From positions 1 through 9,750 of the forward strand of contig JANXRU010000386.1 of NCBI GenBank assembly GCA_025356715.1: a stretch of DNA of 9,750 bases, in the 5' to 3' direction. Origin of the DNA: Bacteroidota bacterium. Its GTDB lineage: Bacteria; Bacteroidota; Bacteroidia; B-17B0; B-17BO. The translations under genes and the position numbers were made by a program. Positions 1-6,998 of this stretch are shown one piece after another; the first letter of the stretch is position 1, and the number at the start of each line of letters is the position of its first letter. The notes under the pieces are model-generated. The model ran no database searches. It was not told where the DNA came from and saw only the letters and a list, made by a program, of their open reading frames with translations.

Positions 1-69
1 ACCTCCAGGAATCGAACCAGGGACACATAGATTTTCAGTCTATTGCTCTACCGACTGAGCTAAGGTACC
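1..69 (-). tRNA. tRNA-Phe (anticodon GAA), 3' end cut by window edge
   Basis: Read on the minus strand, the gene begins GGTACCT at base 69 and folds as a cloverleaf: D-arm with AGCTCAGTCGGTAGAGC, anticodon stem ATAGA/TCTAT around the loop CTGAAAA, a five-base variable loop GTGTC, and a T-arm with TTCGATT. The anticodon GAA occupies bases 34-36, so it decodes UUC/UUU as phenylalanine. Only four bases of the 3' acceptor strand (AGGT, pairing with ACCT) lie in the window; the last three acceptor bases and the discriminator are off the left edge. The T-stem (CCTGG/CCTGG) has a T-T mismatch at its middle pair, canonical 51-63. A promoter lies just upstream at 85-116. Confidence 0.96.
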
Positions 70-84
70 AACTTAATCGGGGTG

Positions 85-116
85 CAAATTTAAGAGAATT
101 ATTTATACTGCAAAAA
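85..116 (-). promoter_or_regulatory. Promoter of tRNA-Phe, Bacteroidota type
   Basis: On the minus strand a TTTTTG run (bases 116-111) is followed after 18 bases by TAAATTTG (bases 92-85). This is an exact match to the -7 element TAnnTTTG used by the primary sigma factor of Bacteroidota, with a suitably spaced TTTG-type -33 element. Transcription would start around bases 77-80, roughly ten bases before the mature tRNA 5' end. This is the best promoter match in the window. Confidence 0.75.
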
Positions 117-142
117 GAAATATTAAAAAATCTTAAAATACC

Positions 143-172
143 TTGCTCTAAACCAGATTTAACTTACTTTTA
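143..172 (+). promoter_or_regulatory. Candidate coaX promoter very close to the start codon
   Basis: TTG at 143-145 is followed after 19 bases by TACTTTTA at 165-172, which matches the Bacteroidota -7 consensus TAnnTTTG at all fixed positions except the last. If used, the transcript would start at about 176-179, on top of the TTG start codon at 178, giving an almost leaderless mRNA. The match is imperfect and the DNA is A/T-rich, so chance is possible. It faces away from the tRNA-Phe promoter in the same 108-bp spacer. Confidence 0.35.
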
Positions 173-177
173 GCTCA

Positions 178-906
178 TTGAATTTAGTCATTGATATTGG
201 TAATACACGTATAAAATCGGCTTTGTTTGTTGGTAATCATCAACATTCCGTAAAAATACATCATTCATTTAATGAACTATTAGCTGATTCTGAAATGCTT
301 TGTCAGGCTAATTATGCCATTATTGGTTCTGTAGTAGAGGGTTTAAATCCCTATTTCGAATTATTAAACCAAAAAATACCGACTCTTATTTTTACACCTA
401 ATACAAAAACCCCTCTTACTAATTTATACCAATCTGCCGGTACTCTTGGGTCTGACAGGCTTTCTGCGGCAGTTGGAGGATATGAGTTGCATCCCAACCG
501 CGATGTATTAATAATCGACTCTGGGACTTGTATTAAATATAATTTTACAAATCGTCAAAATGAATACTTAGGAGGTGCTATTTCGCCAGGATTACAAATG
601 CGTTTTAAAGCGATGCACCATTTTACGAGTAAACTTCCTCTTATAAAACCTGATTTTTTATTTACGGATTTAGTTGGCACAAACACTCAAAATTCAATAT
701 TATCAGGTGTTTTAAATGGTAGTATTGCAGAAGTTGATGGCTTTATTGATAGCTATAAATTGAAATATCCAGAAATTTTAGTTCTTTTAACAGGTGGTGA
801 TTCTGAATACTTGGCAAAACGGTTAAAAAATAGCATCTTTGCCCACCAAAATTTAGTTTTGAAAGGACTTAACACTATTTTACTTTATAATCTTGAACTT
901 AAATAA
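178..906 (+). CDS. coaX: Type III pantothenate kinase (CoaX)
   Basis: This cytoplasmic enzyme phosphorylates pantothenate with ATP, the first step of coenzyme A synthesis. At 242 residues it has the normal size for type III kinases of the ASKHA fold. Visible motifs are the N-terminal phosphate loop D6-I-G-N-T10, the G91-S-D-R94 motif whose Asp93 matches the catalytic Asp of this family, the second phosphate motif D114-S-G-T117, and a glycine-rich GGAISPG segment near 131-137. The start is TTG at 178: an in-frame stop lies at 160-162, no ATG lies between, and DIGNT must sit close to the N-terminus. No Shine-Dalgarno is seen. The stop overlaps the next gene by 14 bp, suggesting cotranscription. 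In Bacteroidota coaX commonly precedes an outer membrane protein gene and lptC, as here. Confidence 0.95.
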   Translation: MNLVIDIGNTRIKSALFVGNHQHSVKIHHSFNELLADSEMLCQANYAIIGSVVEGLNPYFELLNQKIPTLIFTPNTKTPLTNLYQSAGTLGSDRLSAAVGGYELHPNRDVLIIDSGTCIKYNFTNRQNEYLGGAISPGLQMRFKAMHHFTSKLPLIKPDFLFTDLVGTNTQNSILSGVLNGSIAEVDGFIDSYKLKYPEILVLLTGGDSEYLAKRLKNSIFAHQNLVLKGLNTILLYNLELK

Positions 907-2380
907 GCATATTTTATCTCTAAAAAAACTTGTTTTATTTATTGCTTTAATAAGCAGTAACTTTTTTTCTGTTGCTCAAATTTTGACCTCTAGTCCTTAT
1001 TCTCGTTATGGATTGGGCGAATTAAACCAACAAACATTTGCAGCTTCATCAGCAATGGGAGGATGTTTTATAGCCTATCATCAAGATACAATAGCCCCAT
1101 TTTTTATTAATATTTCAAACCCTGCTGGCTTAGCGGGCTTAAAACTTACGACTTTAGAGCTTGGTGGGCAAATGCAGTTTACAAAAATTATAAGTTTAGA
1201 AGCGTCTATTACAAAACGAAACACTAATTTTTCATATGGTTCTTTAGGATTTCCTTTAAGAAGAATTGGTGGTGGTGGCGCTTTTGGAGTGATGCCTTAT
1301 AGCACTGTAGGATATAAAATTAACTCAACGGATGAAGTGGCTAATGTTGGTACTATGAATTATGTATTTAGTGGTGATGGAGGTATTAATAAAGTTTTTT
1401 TAGGCGCAGGCTTTAAACCATTCCGCCATCAATTAACTAAATTCCAACATTCCGATTCATATGATACGATTATTAAATATCAGCAATCGGCAAAATTGAA
1501 ACGTAAAAAATTTGGTAAGCAATTATTATCAGAATTAGCAATTGGTGCAACAGGAAATTTTTTATTTGGAACTATTAATCAAGTAACTGATGTTATTTAT
1601 CCTGGCTCTATTACTTATTTTAATGTGAAAAGACAAAGAGCTTTGCAGGTTAATGATTTTACTTTTAATTTTGGACTTCAAACCCATTTTACTATTGACT
1701 CGGTGAATTATCATGGAAAAGACCCGCTTAAAAAAGGACATCGTATTGTAAGAAAACAAAAAATAAAAATAGGAACAGGTTTTTATATTAATTCGCCTAC
1801 AGGTATTAGCGCTAAACAAAGTAACATAATTTATAACTATGCGTTGGATGGATTTGGTGTTGAACGCCCTAAGGATACAGTTTTGAAATCTATAGATAAT
1901 AAAGGAACCATTACATTACCTTTAGAAATGGGAGTAGGATTATCAATTAAGAGAGGCGAAAAATTAACCATTTTAATGGATGCGGCTGTTACTAATTGGA
2001 GTGGTTTTAAGTATTTTAATGCTCCCAGTACTGATTTTAAAAACACGATGAGGTTGTCAGCAGGTATAAATTATGTTCCAAATAAAATCGCATACGGAAC
2101 AGCAAATTATATAAAAAGGGTACAATACCGTTTAGGATTTACGTATAGTGATGGGTTTTTAGATATCAAAAATACAGGAATAACAAATTATGCTATTACC
2201 GCAGGTTTGGGTCTGCCAGTTGGTATAGGTCGTTTTGATGATATTGCTGTGGTAAATATTTCCGCACAATTTGGCCGTATGGGTTCTGTCAATAATAATT
2301 TGTTGCAGGAAGATTATGCACGCATTATTATTGGTTTCACATTTAATAAACGATGGTTTATTAAATATAAATATGATTAA
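893..2380 (+). CDS. Outer membrane beta-barrel-type protein of unknown function
   Basis: The 495-residue product has an N-terminal signal peptide: basic start with K11-K12, hydrophobic core 13-25, and a likely cut after S26-V27-A28. The mature chain begins with SSPYSRYGLG (33-42), followed by the NPAGLAGL region, a signature I recall from Bacteroidota exported proteins encoded between coaX and lptC. The rest is rich in alternating aromatic, glycine and polar stretches ending in IIIGFTFNKRWFIKYKYD, consistent with an outer membrane barrel. Some relatives are loosely annotated as FadL/OmpP1-like transporters, but nothing here proves a substrate. The start is TTG at 893 inside the coaX end, because no in-frame ATG occurs before residue 55, which lies beyond the signal peptide. 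lptC follows 9 bp after the stop. Confidence 0.8.
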   Translation: MNLNKHILSLKKLVLFIALISSNFFSVAQILTSSPYSRYGLGELNQQTFAASSAMGGCFIAYHQDTIAPFFINISNPAGLAGLKLTTLELGGQMQFTKIISLEASITKRNTNFSYGSLGFPLRRIGGGGAFGVMPYSTVGYKINSTDEVANVGTMNYVFSGDGGINKVFLGAGFKPFRHQLTKFQHSDSYDTIIKYQQSAKLKRKKFGKQLLSELAIGATGNFLFGTINQVTDVIYPGSITYFNVKRQRALQVNDFTFNFGLQTHFTIDSVNYHGKDPLKKGHRIVRKQKIKIGTGFYINSPTGISAKQSNIIYNYALDGFGVERPKDTVLKSIDNKGTITLPLEMGVGLSIKRGEKLTILMDAAVTNWSGFKYFNAPSTDFKNTMRLSAGINYVPNKIAYGTANYIKRVQYRLGFTYSDGFLDIKNTGITNYAITAGLGLPVGIGRFDDIAVVNISAQFGRMGSVNNNLLQEDYARIIIGFTFNKRWFIKYKYD

Positions 2381-2389
2381 TACAATCAC

Positions 2390-2956
2390 ATGTCAAATTT
2401 CAACTACAGAGTTTGTTTAGTTGCATTATTGAGCGTTTCTATTTTGTTTTCAGCCTGCGAAACCAATAGAAATGAAGTGTTAGCTATTGGAAAACAAAAT
2501 GTGATGCCGTCTCAAACAGGAAAAGACATTACTCTTCTTTATTCTGATTCAACCATTTTAAAAATTAAATTGGAGGCTCCACAAATGCAGGTCTACGATA
2601 AAAACGTAAAGCAACGTGTTACCATTATGCCAAAGGGATTGCATGTTATTTTTTACGATGATAAAGGAATTCAAACTACCACTTTGAAAGCTAATTATGG
2701 CGTTCGTTACGAAGACTCTAAACGGATGGAGGTGAAGTATAATGTGGAGGTTGTTAATGCTAATGGAGAGAAGTTGGAAACCGAACATTTGATTTGGGAT
2801 GAACAGAGGCATAAAATTATTTCAGATGCATTTGTAAAAATAACAACCGCTAAACAAATTATTATGGGTAAGGGACTTGAAGCAAATCAAGAGTTTACTC
2901 AATATGAAATTAAAGAAATTACTGGAACTATAAATATCGGTGACGATAAATTGTAA
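2390..2956 (+). CDS. lptC: LPS export periplasmic protein LptC, lipoprotein form
   Basis: LptC couples the inner membrane LptBFG extractor to the periplasmic LptA-type bridge that carries lipopolysaccharide to the outer membrane. The 188-residue length fits the family (about 190). Residues 8-22 are hydrophobic and end in F-S-A-C23, a lipobox with an atypical Phe at -3. This suggests a lipid anchor rather than the transmembrane helix of the E. coli protein, a form I recall from Bacteroidota. The remainder is predicted beta-rich: short alternating strands such as LKIKLEAPQMQVYD and a repeated xxLxANxGxxYED pattern match the beta-jellyroll OstA/LptA-like fold. It starts at ATG 2390, 9 bp after the outer membrane protein gene, and probably shares its transcript. 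The call rests on fold pattern, size and gene order. Confidence 0.85.
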   Translation: MSNFNYRVCLVALLSVSILFSACETNRNEVLAIGKQNVMPSQTGKDITLLYSDSTILKIKLEAPQMQVYDKNVKQRVTIMPKGLHVIFYDDKGIQTTTLKANYGVRYEDSKRMEVKYNVEVVNANGEKLETEHLIWDEQRHKIISDAFVKITTAKQIIMGKGLEANQEFTQYEIKEITGTINIGDDKL

Positions 2957-3098
2957 ATTTAAACTATGAAATAGTTAAGTTTACCGAAAACACAAACACA
3001 ATTGCAGAGTACTCAACGAAGCATTTATAAAATATAAACGATTGAGTTAAATAACTAAACTGGGTAAACCATATGACAATAAAAAAACAATAATATAT
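2957..3098. other. 142-bp spacer with weak hairpin and possible decayed repeat
   Basis: This is the longest gene-free stretch in the window. It holds an imperfect inverted repeat, ACTCAACG at 3011-3018 against CGATTGAGT at 3039-3047 (one base bulged), around an A/T-only-rich loop, and an outer pair TTTACC (2981-2986) against GGTAAA (3062-3067). The segment AACACAAACACAATTGCAGAGT resembles the left arm of the palindrome at 8098-8188, so it may be a degenerate relative. TAAGTTTA at 2976-2983 is a 7/8 match to the -7 element but has no convincing partner. There is no T-tailed terminator and no credible small gene. Confidence 0.3.
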
Positions 3099-3320
3099 AT
3101 GAATAAATTATTTAAAGCCCTCGAAATATTTTGGTTGATTGCTGCATTGGGTAGCGCAGGTATTGCTGTTTATTTTTTAATTACTGGTAGTAGAGAAGAT
3201 GCACTTTATTTTTCTTTTGTATTTTTAATTGGATCTATTATGTATTTATTGCGTCGTTATCAACGGATGAATCAGGGAAAGATAAATAAAGGAAATAACG
3301 TTCAGCAAAAAAATAAATGA
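3099..3320 (+). CDS. Small two-helix inner membrane protein
   Basis: The 73-residue product has two likely transmembrane helices, about residues 9-28 and 36-51, separated by the short charged loop TGSREDA. A strongly basic tail (RRYQR, then KINKGNN and QQKNK) would lie in the cytoplasm by the positive-inside rule, which puts the loop outside and the short N-terminus inside. I recall small proteins of this pattern near lptC in other Bacteroidota, but know of no assigned function. Its stop overlaps the start of the FAD-binding protein gene as ATGA at 3317-3320, so the two are probably translationally coupled. The ATG at 3099 follows an A/T-rich leader without a Shine-Dalgarno. The hydrophobic pattern and the coupling argue that it is a real gene. 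Confidence 0.8.
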   Translation: MNKLFKALEIFWLIAALGSAGIAVYFLITGSREDALYFSFVFLIGSIMYLLRRYQRMNQGKINKGNNVQQKNK

Positions 3321-4642
3321 GTAAAACCATTGCCATTATTGGTGGAGGAATAAGTGGGACTCTAGTTGTTTTAAATCTATTAAAACAAAGCCAAACGCCC
3401 ATTAGTATATTATGGTTTGATGAAAGAAACTCTTTTTGCAAAGGGTTGGCTTATTCTACTACAGACAATGCTCATTTGTTAAATGTAAGAGCTTCTAACA
3501 TGTCAGTTTTTGTTGATGAACCCGAGCATTTTGTTATGTGGTTAGTTCGTCATAATTTACCTTATGGCGCTACTGATTTTGTACCCCGTTTTATTTATGG
3601 CGACTATGTATTAAGCACGTTTAATGAATTAAGTAGTTCAAATCATAAAGTTACTATTAAACAATTTGATGAAGAAGTAAAATCTATTCGTAAAACAGGG
3701 GATAAATACCTCGTTTCTTCAATACAAACGCAGCAAGTTCAAAAAGTAGTTTTAGGTTTTGGAAATTTTTTGCCAGCACATCCTCAATCTATTTCTAAAG
3801 AATTTATAATGTCTGAAGCTTATTATCAAAATGCGTTTTCACAGAAATTATTTCAAAATTGTAATCATTACCAATCTATAACAATCATTGGGTCTGGTTT
3901 AACTATGGTTGATGTGGTTTTGAGTTTAAATAAACATAATTATCATGGAGGCATAATCGTTATTTCTCCCCACGGTTATTTGCCTCAAGCGCATTCCGAA
4001 AATCCATTGCCAGCCGTTACTTTATTTATAAATCAACACCAACATTATACGCTATTACAACTGCTTAGTTTGGTTAATAAACAACTCAAATTAGCAAAAG
4101 CCAATCAATTAAGTATTCATAGTGTTATAGATTCGTTAAGGCCGCACGTTCAAAGGTTATGGATTAACCTTCCTTTAAATGAGAAAAAACAATTTCTGAG
4201 ACATTTACGCCATAAGTGGGGTGTGGCAAGGCATCGTGCGCCAAGCCAAAGTATAACTGTAATTAATGAATTACAAAAAACAACATGTTTAACTGTATTA
4301 AAAGGACGAATCAGTGATATTTCTTTAACTAAGGAGGGTTTTAATATGCAGTATCTTACTAAAGATAGTCAGAAAAATAGTTTTGAAACTCAACTCATTA
4401 TTAATTGTACTGGCCCTGAGTCTAATTTTGAAAAAATGGACATCCCTCTGATTAAACAATTGCTAAAAGACGACATGATAGAAGTAGATGCCTTAAAATA
4501 TGGGTTGAAATGCATGCCAAATGGCCAAATATCAGGTAATTTATACGCAATTGGCCCGCCACTTAAGGGTATTTTATGGGAAAGCACTGCCGTGCCCGAA
4601 ATAAGGGGACAAGCGCAGCAATTGGCGAAAATGCTTAATTAG
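3317..4642 (+). CDS. FAD/NAD(P)-binding protein, YdhS-like
   Basis: A 441-residue flavoprotein-type oxidoreductase of the family containing E. coli YdhS. The FAD Rossmann motif G9-G-G-I-S-G14 opens the protein. The family signature G43-L-A-Y46 with L-L-N-V-R58 follows, then a second dinucleotide motif G192-S-G-L-T196 preceded by beta-strand SITII. The conserved W-G-V-A-R-H-R segment lies at 301-307, the I-N-C-T-G-P motif at 362-367, and a closing A-I-G-P-P region at 411-415 followed by W421-E and a terminal helix. The substrate is unknown in this family. There is no signal peptide, so it is likely cytoplasmic. It overlaps the small membrane protein gene by 4 bp (ATGA), hinting that the pair may act at the membrane. 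In relatives I recall, a CorC/hemolysin-type gene often lies here instead. The reaction is not predictable from sequence. Confidence 0.85.
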   Translation: MSKTIAIIGGGISGTLVVLNLLKQSQTPISILWFDERNSFCKGLAYSTTDNAHLLNVRASNMSVFVDEPEHFVMWLVRHNLPYGATDFVPRFIYGDYVLSTFNELSSSNHKVTIKQFDEEVKSIRKTGDKYLVSSIQTQQVQKVVLGFGNFLPAHPQSISKEFIMSEAYYQNAFSQKLFQNCNHYQSITIIGSGLTMVDVVLSLNKHNYHGGIIVISPHGYLPQAHSENPLPAVTLFINQHQHYTLLQLLSLVNKQLKLAKANQLSIHSVIDSLRPHVQRLWINLPLNEKKQFLRHLRHKWGVARHRAPSQSITVINELQKTTCLTVLKGRISDISLTKEGFNMQYLTKDSQKNSFETQLIINCTGPESNFEKMDIPLIKQLLKDDMIEVDALKYGLKCMPNGQISGNLYAIGPPLKGILWESTAVPEIRGQAQQLAKMLN

Positions 4643-4740
4643 TATCTTTTCTGGCGTTTATGATTCTTTTTGGCTATATCATGTATAAAAACACTCAAAA
4701 AAATAATTTCAATTAATTTTCCCTATTTCGGCAATAATTT

Positions 4741-4748
4741 TATCTTTG
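4741..4748 (+). promoter_or_regulatory. -7 element of the ppiD-like gene promoter
   Basis: TATCTTTG is an exact TAnnTTTG match 24 bases before the ATG at 4773, predicting a start near 4753-4755 and a leader of about 20 bases. The -33 region around 4717-4722 (TTTTCC) is only a partial TTTG match. The 130-bp spacer shows no terminator after the FAD gene, so read-through from upstream may add to expression of the isomerase. Confidence 0.6.
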
Positions 4749-4772
4749 CAGACCTTAATTTAATTATAGTAT

Positions 4773-6929
4773 ATGAGCGTTTTAGAAAAAATCCGTAGCA
4801 AAACAGGTCTTTTGGTTGGAATAGTAGGTTTAGCCTTATTAATTTTTGTTTTAGAAAGTTTACTAGGCTCTGGAGGAGCTTTGTTTTCAAGCCAAGACAG
4901 ATTAGTTGGTAGCATTGATGGCGATAAAGTTGACGTCGTTGCGTTTAAAGCGAAAGTTGATGAGCAAGTAGCTCAGATTCAAAAATCAAATCCAAATGCT
5001 CAAATTGACGAAGCTACCAAAGAAAAAATTGTTGATCAAGTGTGGAACACTATGATTAATGATAAAGTAATTAAAACAGAATTTAAAAAAGTTGGCGTTG
5101 CTGTATCTGATGATGAGTTATATGACTTAATGTTGGTTCATCCTCATCAATATGTAATTCAGCAATTAACTGACCAACAAACTGGCAAAGTGTACGATCA
5201 ATTTGCTCGCCCTGATGGCACTTTAGATCCAGCAAAATTAAGCGGATTCGTTAATCAAATGACGGCTGAACAAGAAGCTTTTTGGAAACAATTAGAAAAA
5301 TCTATCATTGAAGTTCGTACAGCTGAAAAATATAATAATTTATTAAAAAAAGGATTATATGTTACAACTGCTGAAGCGAAAGATGCTTTCATTGCTCAAT
5401 CTAAACAAGTAAATGCAAGTTTTGTAATGAAGCGTTATGCCTCAGTTTCTGATTCAACAGTTAAGGTATCTGATGATGATATTACAGCGTATTATAACAA
5501 ACATAAAAATGAATATAAAGTAAAAGAAACCACTCGTAAAATTGAATACATTGCTTATGATGTAATGCCTTCTAAATTAGATTATGAAGCATTGCAAAAA
5601 GATGCGATGCGTGTAGTGGATGAATTTAAAACAAAATCGGTTAAAGAAGATTCAAGTTATATTGCACAAGAAAGTGATGGCGAGCAAGTGGTTATTTCTA
5701 ACTACACAAAAAAGAATATGATTATTTCTGATTCTACGGTGTTTGGTGCTCCACAAGGTACGGTTTATGGTCCTTATACAGAAGGTACCTTTATTAAAAT
5801 TTATAAATTAGCTGGCGTAAAATCTATTGCTGATTCTGCTAAAGTACGTCACATTTTAATTGGGTTACAAAGCCAAAAAACACAAACACAACGTACGCCT
5901 GAAGCCGCTAAGCGTATGGCTGATAGTTTATTAGTATTATTAAAAGCAAAACAAGTATCGTTTGATACCTTAGTAAAAACAGTATCTGACGATGGTGGCT
6001 CTATTGATAAAGGCGGAGATTATGGTTGGTTTGATGAAAATAAAGGTTTTGTAGATGCTTTTAAAAATGCAGGTTTAGAAGGAACAGTAGGTAATATTAC
6101 AGTAGTACCAACTCAATTTGGTTTTCATATTATTGAGGTAATGGGTGTTTCTAAAACACGTCATAACTCCTACCGTGTGGCTCAAATATCTAAGTTAATT
6201 GCACCAAGTAGTGAAACTACTCAAGAGTATTTTAAACAAGCAAGCGACTTTGCTGGACAAAATCAAACAGCTGATTTATTTAATAAAAGTGTAGAAACAG
6301 CGAAATTAAACAAACGTATTGCTGATAACATTAAAGAAAACGATAAAACGATAGCTGGTTTAGAAAATCCTAAAGAATTAATTCGTTGGATGTATAAATC
6401 TAAAAAAGGCGAAGTATCTCCTGTGTTCGAATTTAAAGATCGCTTTGTTGTGGCTAATTTAGTGTCTATTAAAGAAAAAGGAATTGCTCCTTTAGAAGAA
6501 GTAAAAGAAGAAGCTAAACTAAAAGCCATTCGTGATAAAAAAGCAGAAGCGTTTATAACAGAATTTAATACCAAAGCAGGAATTGCTAAAACAGCTGAAG
6601 AAATTGCTACTAAAATGGGGTTAATGGCTGAAAAAGCGAATAACTTAACATTTGGCGCATATAATGTAGCAGCCATTGGTCGTGAAGATGCTTTAATTGG
6701 AACGGCTACAGCCATGAAAGTAAATACAACTAGTAAAGCCATTAAAGGCGATAATGGTGTGTTTGTGGTTTGTGTAACTGGTGTTAATGAAATGCCTTTA
6801 CCAACAGACTTTAAAGCGAAACAAAAAGAAATAGAGCAAGGTGCTGCAAATAGAGTTGATTACGAATTGTTTGAAGCATTAAAAGATAAAGCGAACATTG
6901 AAGACCACCGAGGCAAATTTGATTTCTAA
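4773..6929 (+). CDS. ppiD: Membrane-anchored peptidylprolyl isomerase, PpiD/SurA type
   Basis: A 718-residue periplasmic folding factor held in the inner membrane. The short basic N-terminus (EKIRSK) and one helix at about 12-31 give an N-in anchor, as in E. coli PpiD (about 620 residues). A SurA-like chaperone region follows, with the strand GSIDGDKVD at 46-54 and charged helices to about 250. The parvulin rotamase domain spans about 355-458: K357-V-R-H-I-L-I start, D-D-G-G-S-I-D-K-G-G-D-Y-G-W-F at 406-420, and Q448-F-G-F-H-I-I-E-V near its end. The C-terminal part has a second, degenerate rotamase-like stretch (GEVSPVFEF, RFVVANLVSI) without the parvulin motifs. The ATG at 4773 sits right before the anchor. 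It has its own promoter, ends in a strong terminator, and probably assists outer membrane protein folding. Confidence 0.9.
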   Translation: MSVLEKIRSKTGLLVGIVGLALLIFVLESLLGSGGALFSSQDRLVGSIDGDKVDVVAFKAKVDEQVAQIQKSNPNAQIDEATKEKIVDQVWNTMINDKVIKTEFKKVGVAVSDDELYDLMLVHPHQYVIQQLTDQQTGKVYDQFARPDGTLDPAKLSGFVNQMTAEQEAFWKQLEKSIIEVRTAEKYNNLLKKGLYVTTAEAKDAFIAQSKQVNASFVMKRYASVSDSTVKVSDDDITAYYNKHKNEYKVKETTRKIEYIAYDVMPSKLDYEALQKDAMRVVDEFKTKSVKEDSSYIAQESDGEQVVISNYTKKNMIISDSTVFGAPQGTVYGPYTEGTFIKIYKLAGVKSIADSAKVRHILIGLQSQKTQTQRTPEAAKRMADSLLVLLKAKQVSFDTLVKTVSDDGGSIDKGGDYGWFDENKGFVDAFKNAGLEGTVGNITVVPTQFGFHIIEVMGVSKTRHNSYRVAQISKLIAPSSETTQEYFKQASDFAGQNQTADLFNKSVETAKLNKRIADNIKENDKTIAGLENPKELIRWMYKSKKGEVSPVFEFKDRFVVANLVSIKEKGIAPLEEVKEEAKLKAIRDKKAEAFITEFNTKAGIAKTAEEIATKMGLMAEKANNLTFGAYNVAAIGREDALIGTATAMKVNTTSKAIKGDNGVFVVCVTGVNEMPLPTDFKAKQKEIEQGAANRVDYELFEALKDKANIEDHRGKFDF

Positions 6930-6950
6930 TTTTACCTTCGTTCACAAATA

Positions 6951-6989
6951 AAAAATCCCTCTTCAACTACTTATTGAAGAGGGATTTTT
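6951..6989. terminator. Bidirectional rho-independent terminator
   Basis: A perfect 16-bp inverted repeat (6951-6966 and 6974-6989) flanks the 7-base loop CTACTTA. The arms have a core CCCTCTTCAA/TTGAAGAGGG and end in A5/T5, so each strand gives a hairpin followed by a U-tract. It lies 21 bp after the isomerase stop and 9 bp beyond the stop of the convergent CoA-transferase gene, so it can serve both transcripts. Confidence 0.92.
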
Positions 6990-6998
6990 GTTTTCTTT

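Noticed and set aside
1562..2389. Three minus-strand open frames under the outer membrane protein gene
   Set aside because: They are antisense, A/T-biased in composition, and have no domain or operon context.
3074..3094. A seven-codon frame ATGACAATA...TAA just before the small membrane protein gene
   Set aside because: It is too short and A-rich to be distinguished from chance; no leader-peptide or attenuator structure accompanies it.
6263..6742. A 159-codon open frame on the minus strand inside the isomerase gene
   Set aside because: It lies entirely antisense to a well-supported coding region, has a low-complexity hydrophobic composition typical of antisense frames, and shows no recognisable motif or start context.
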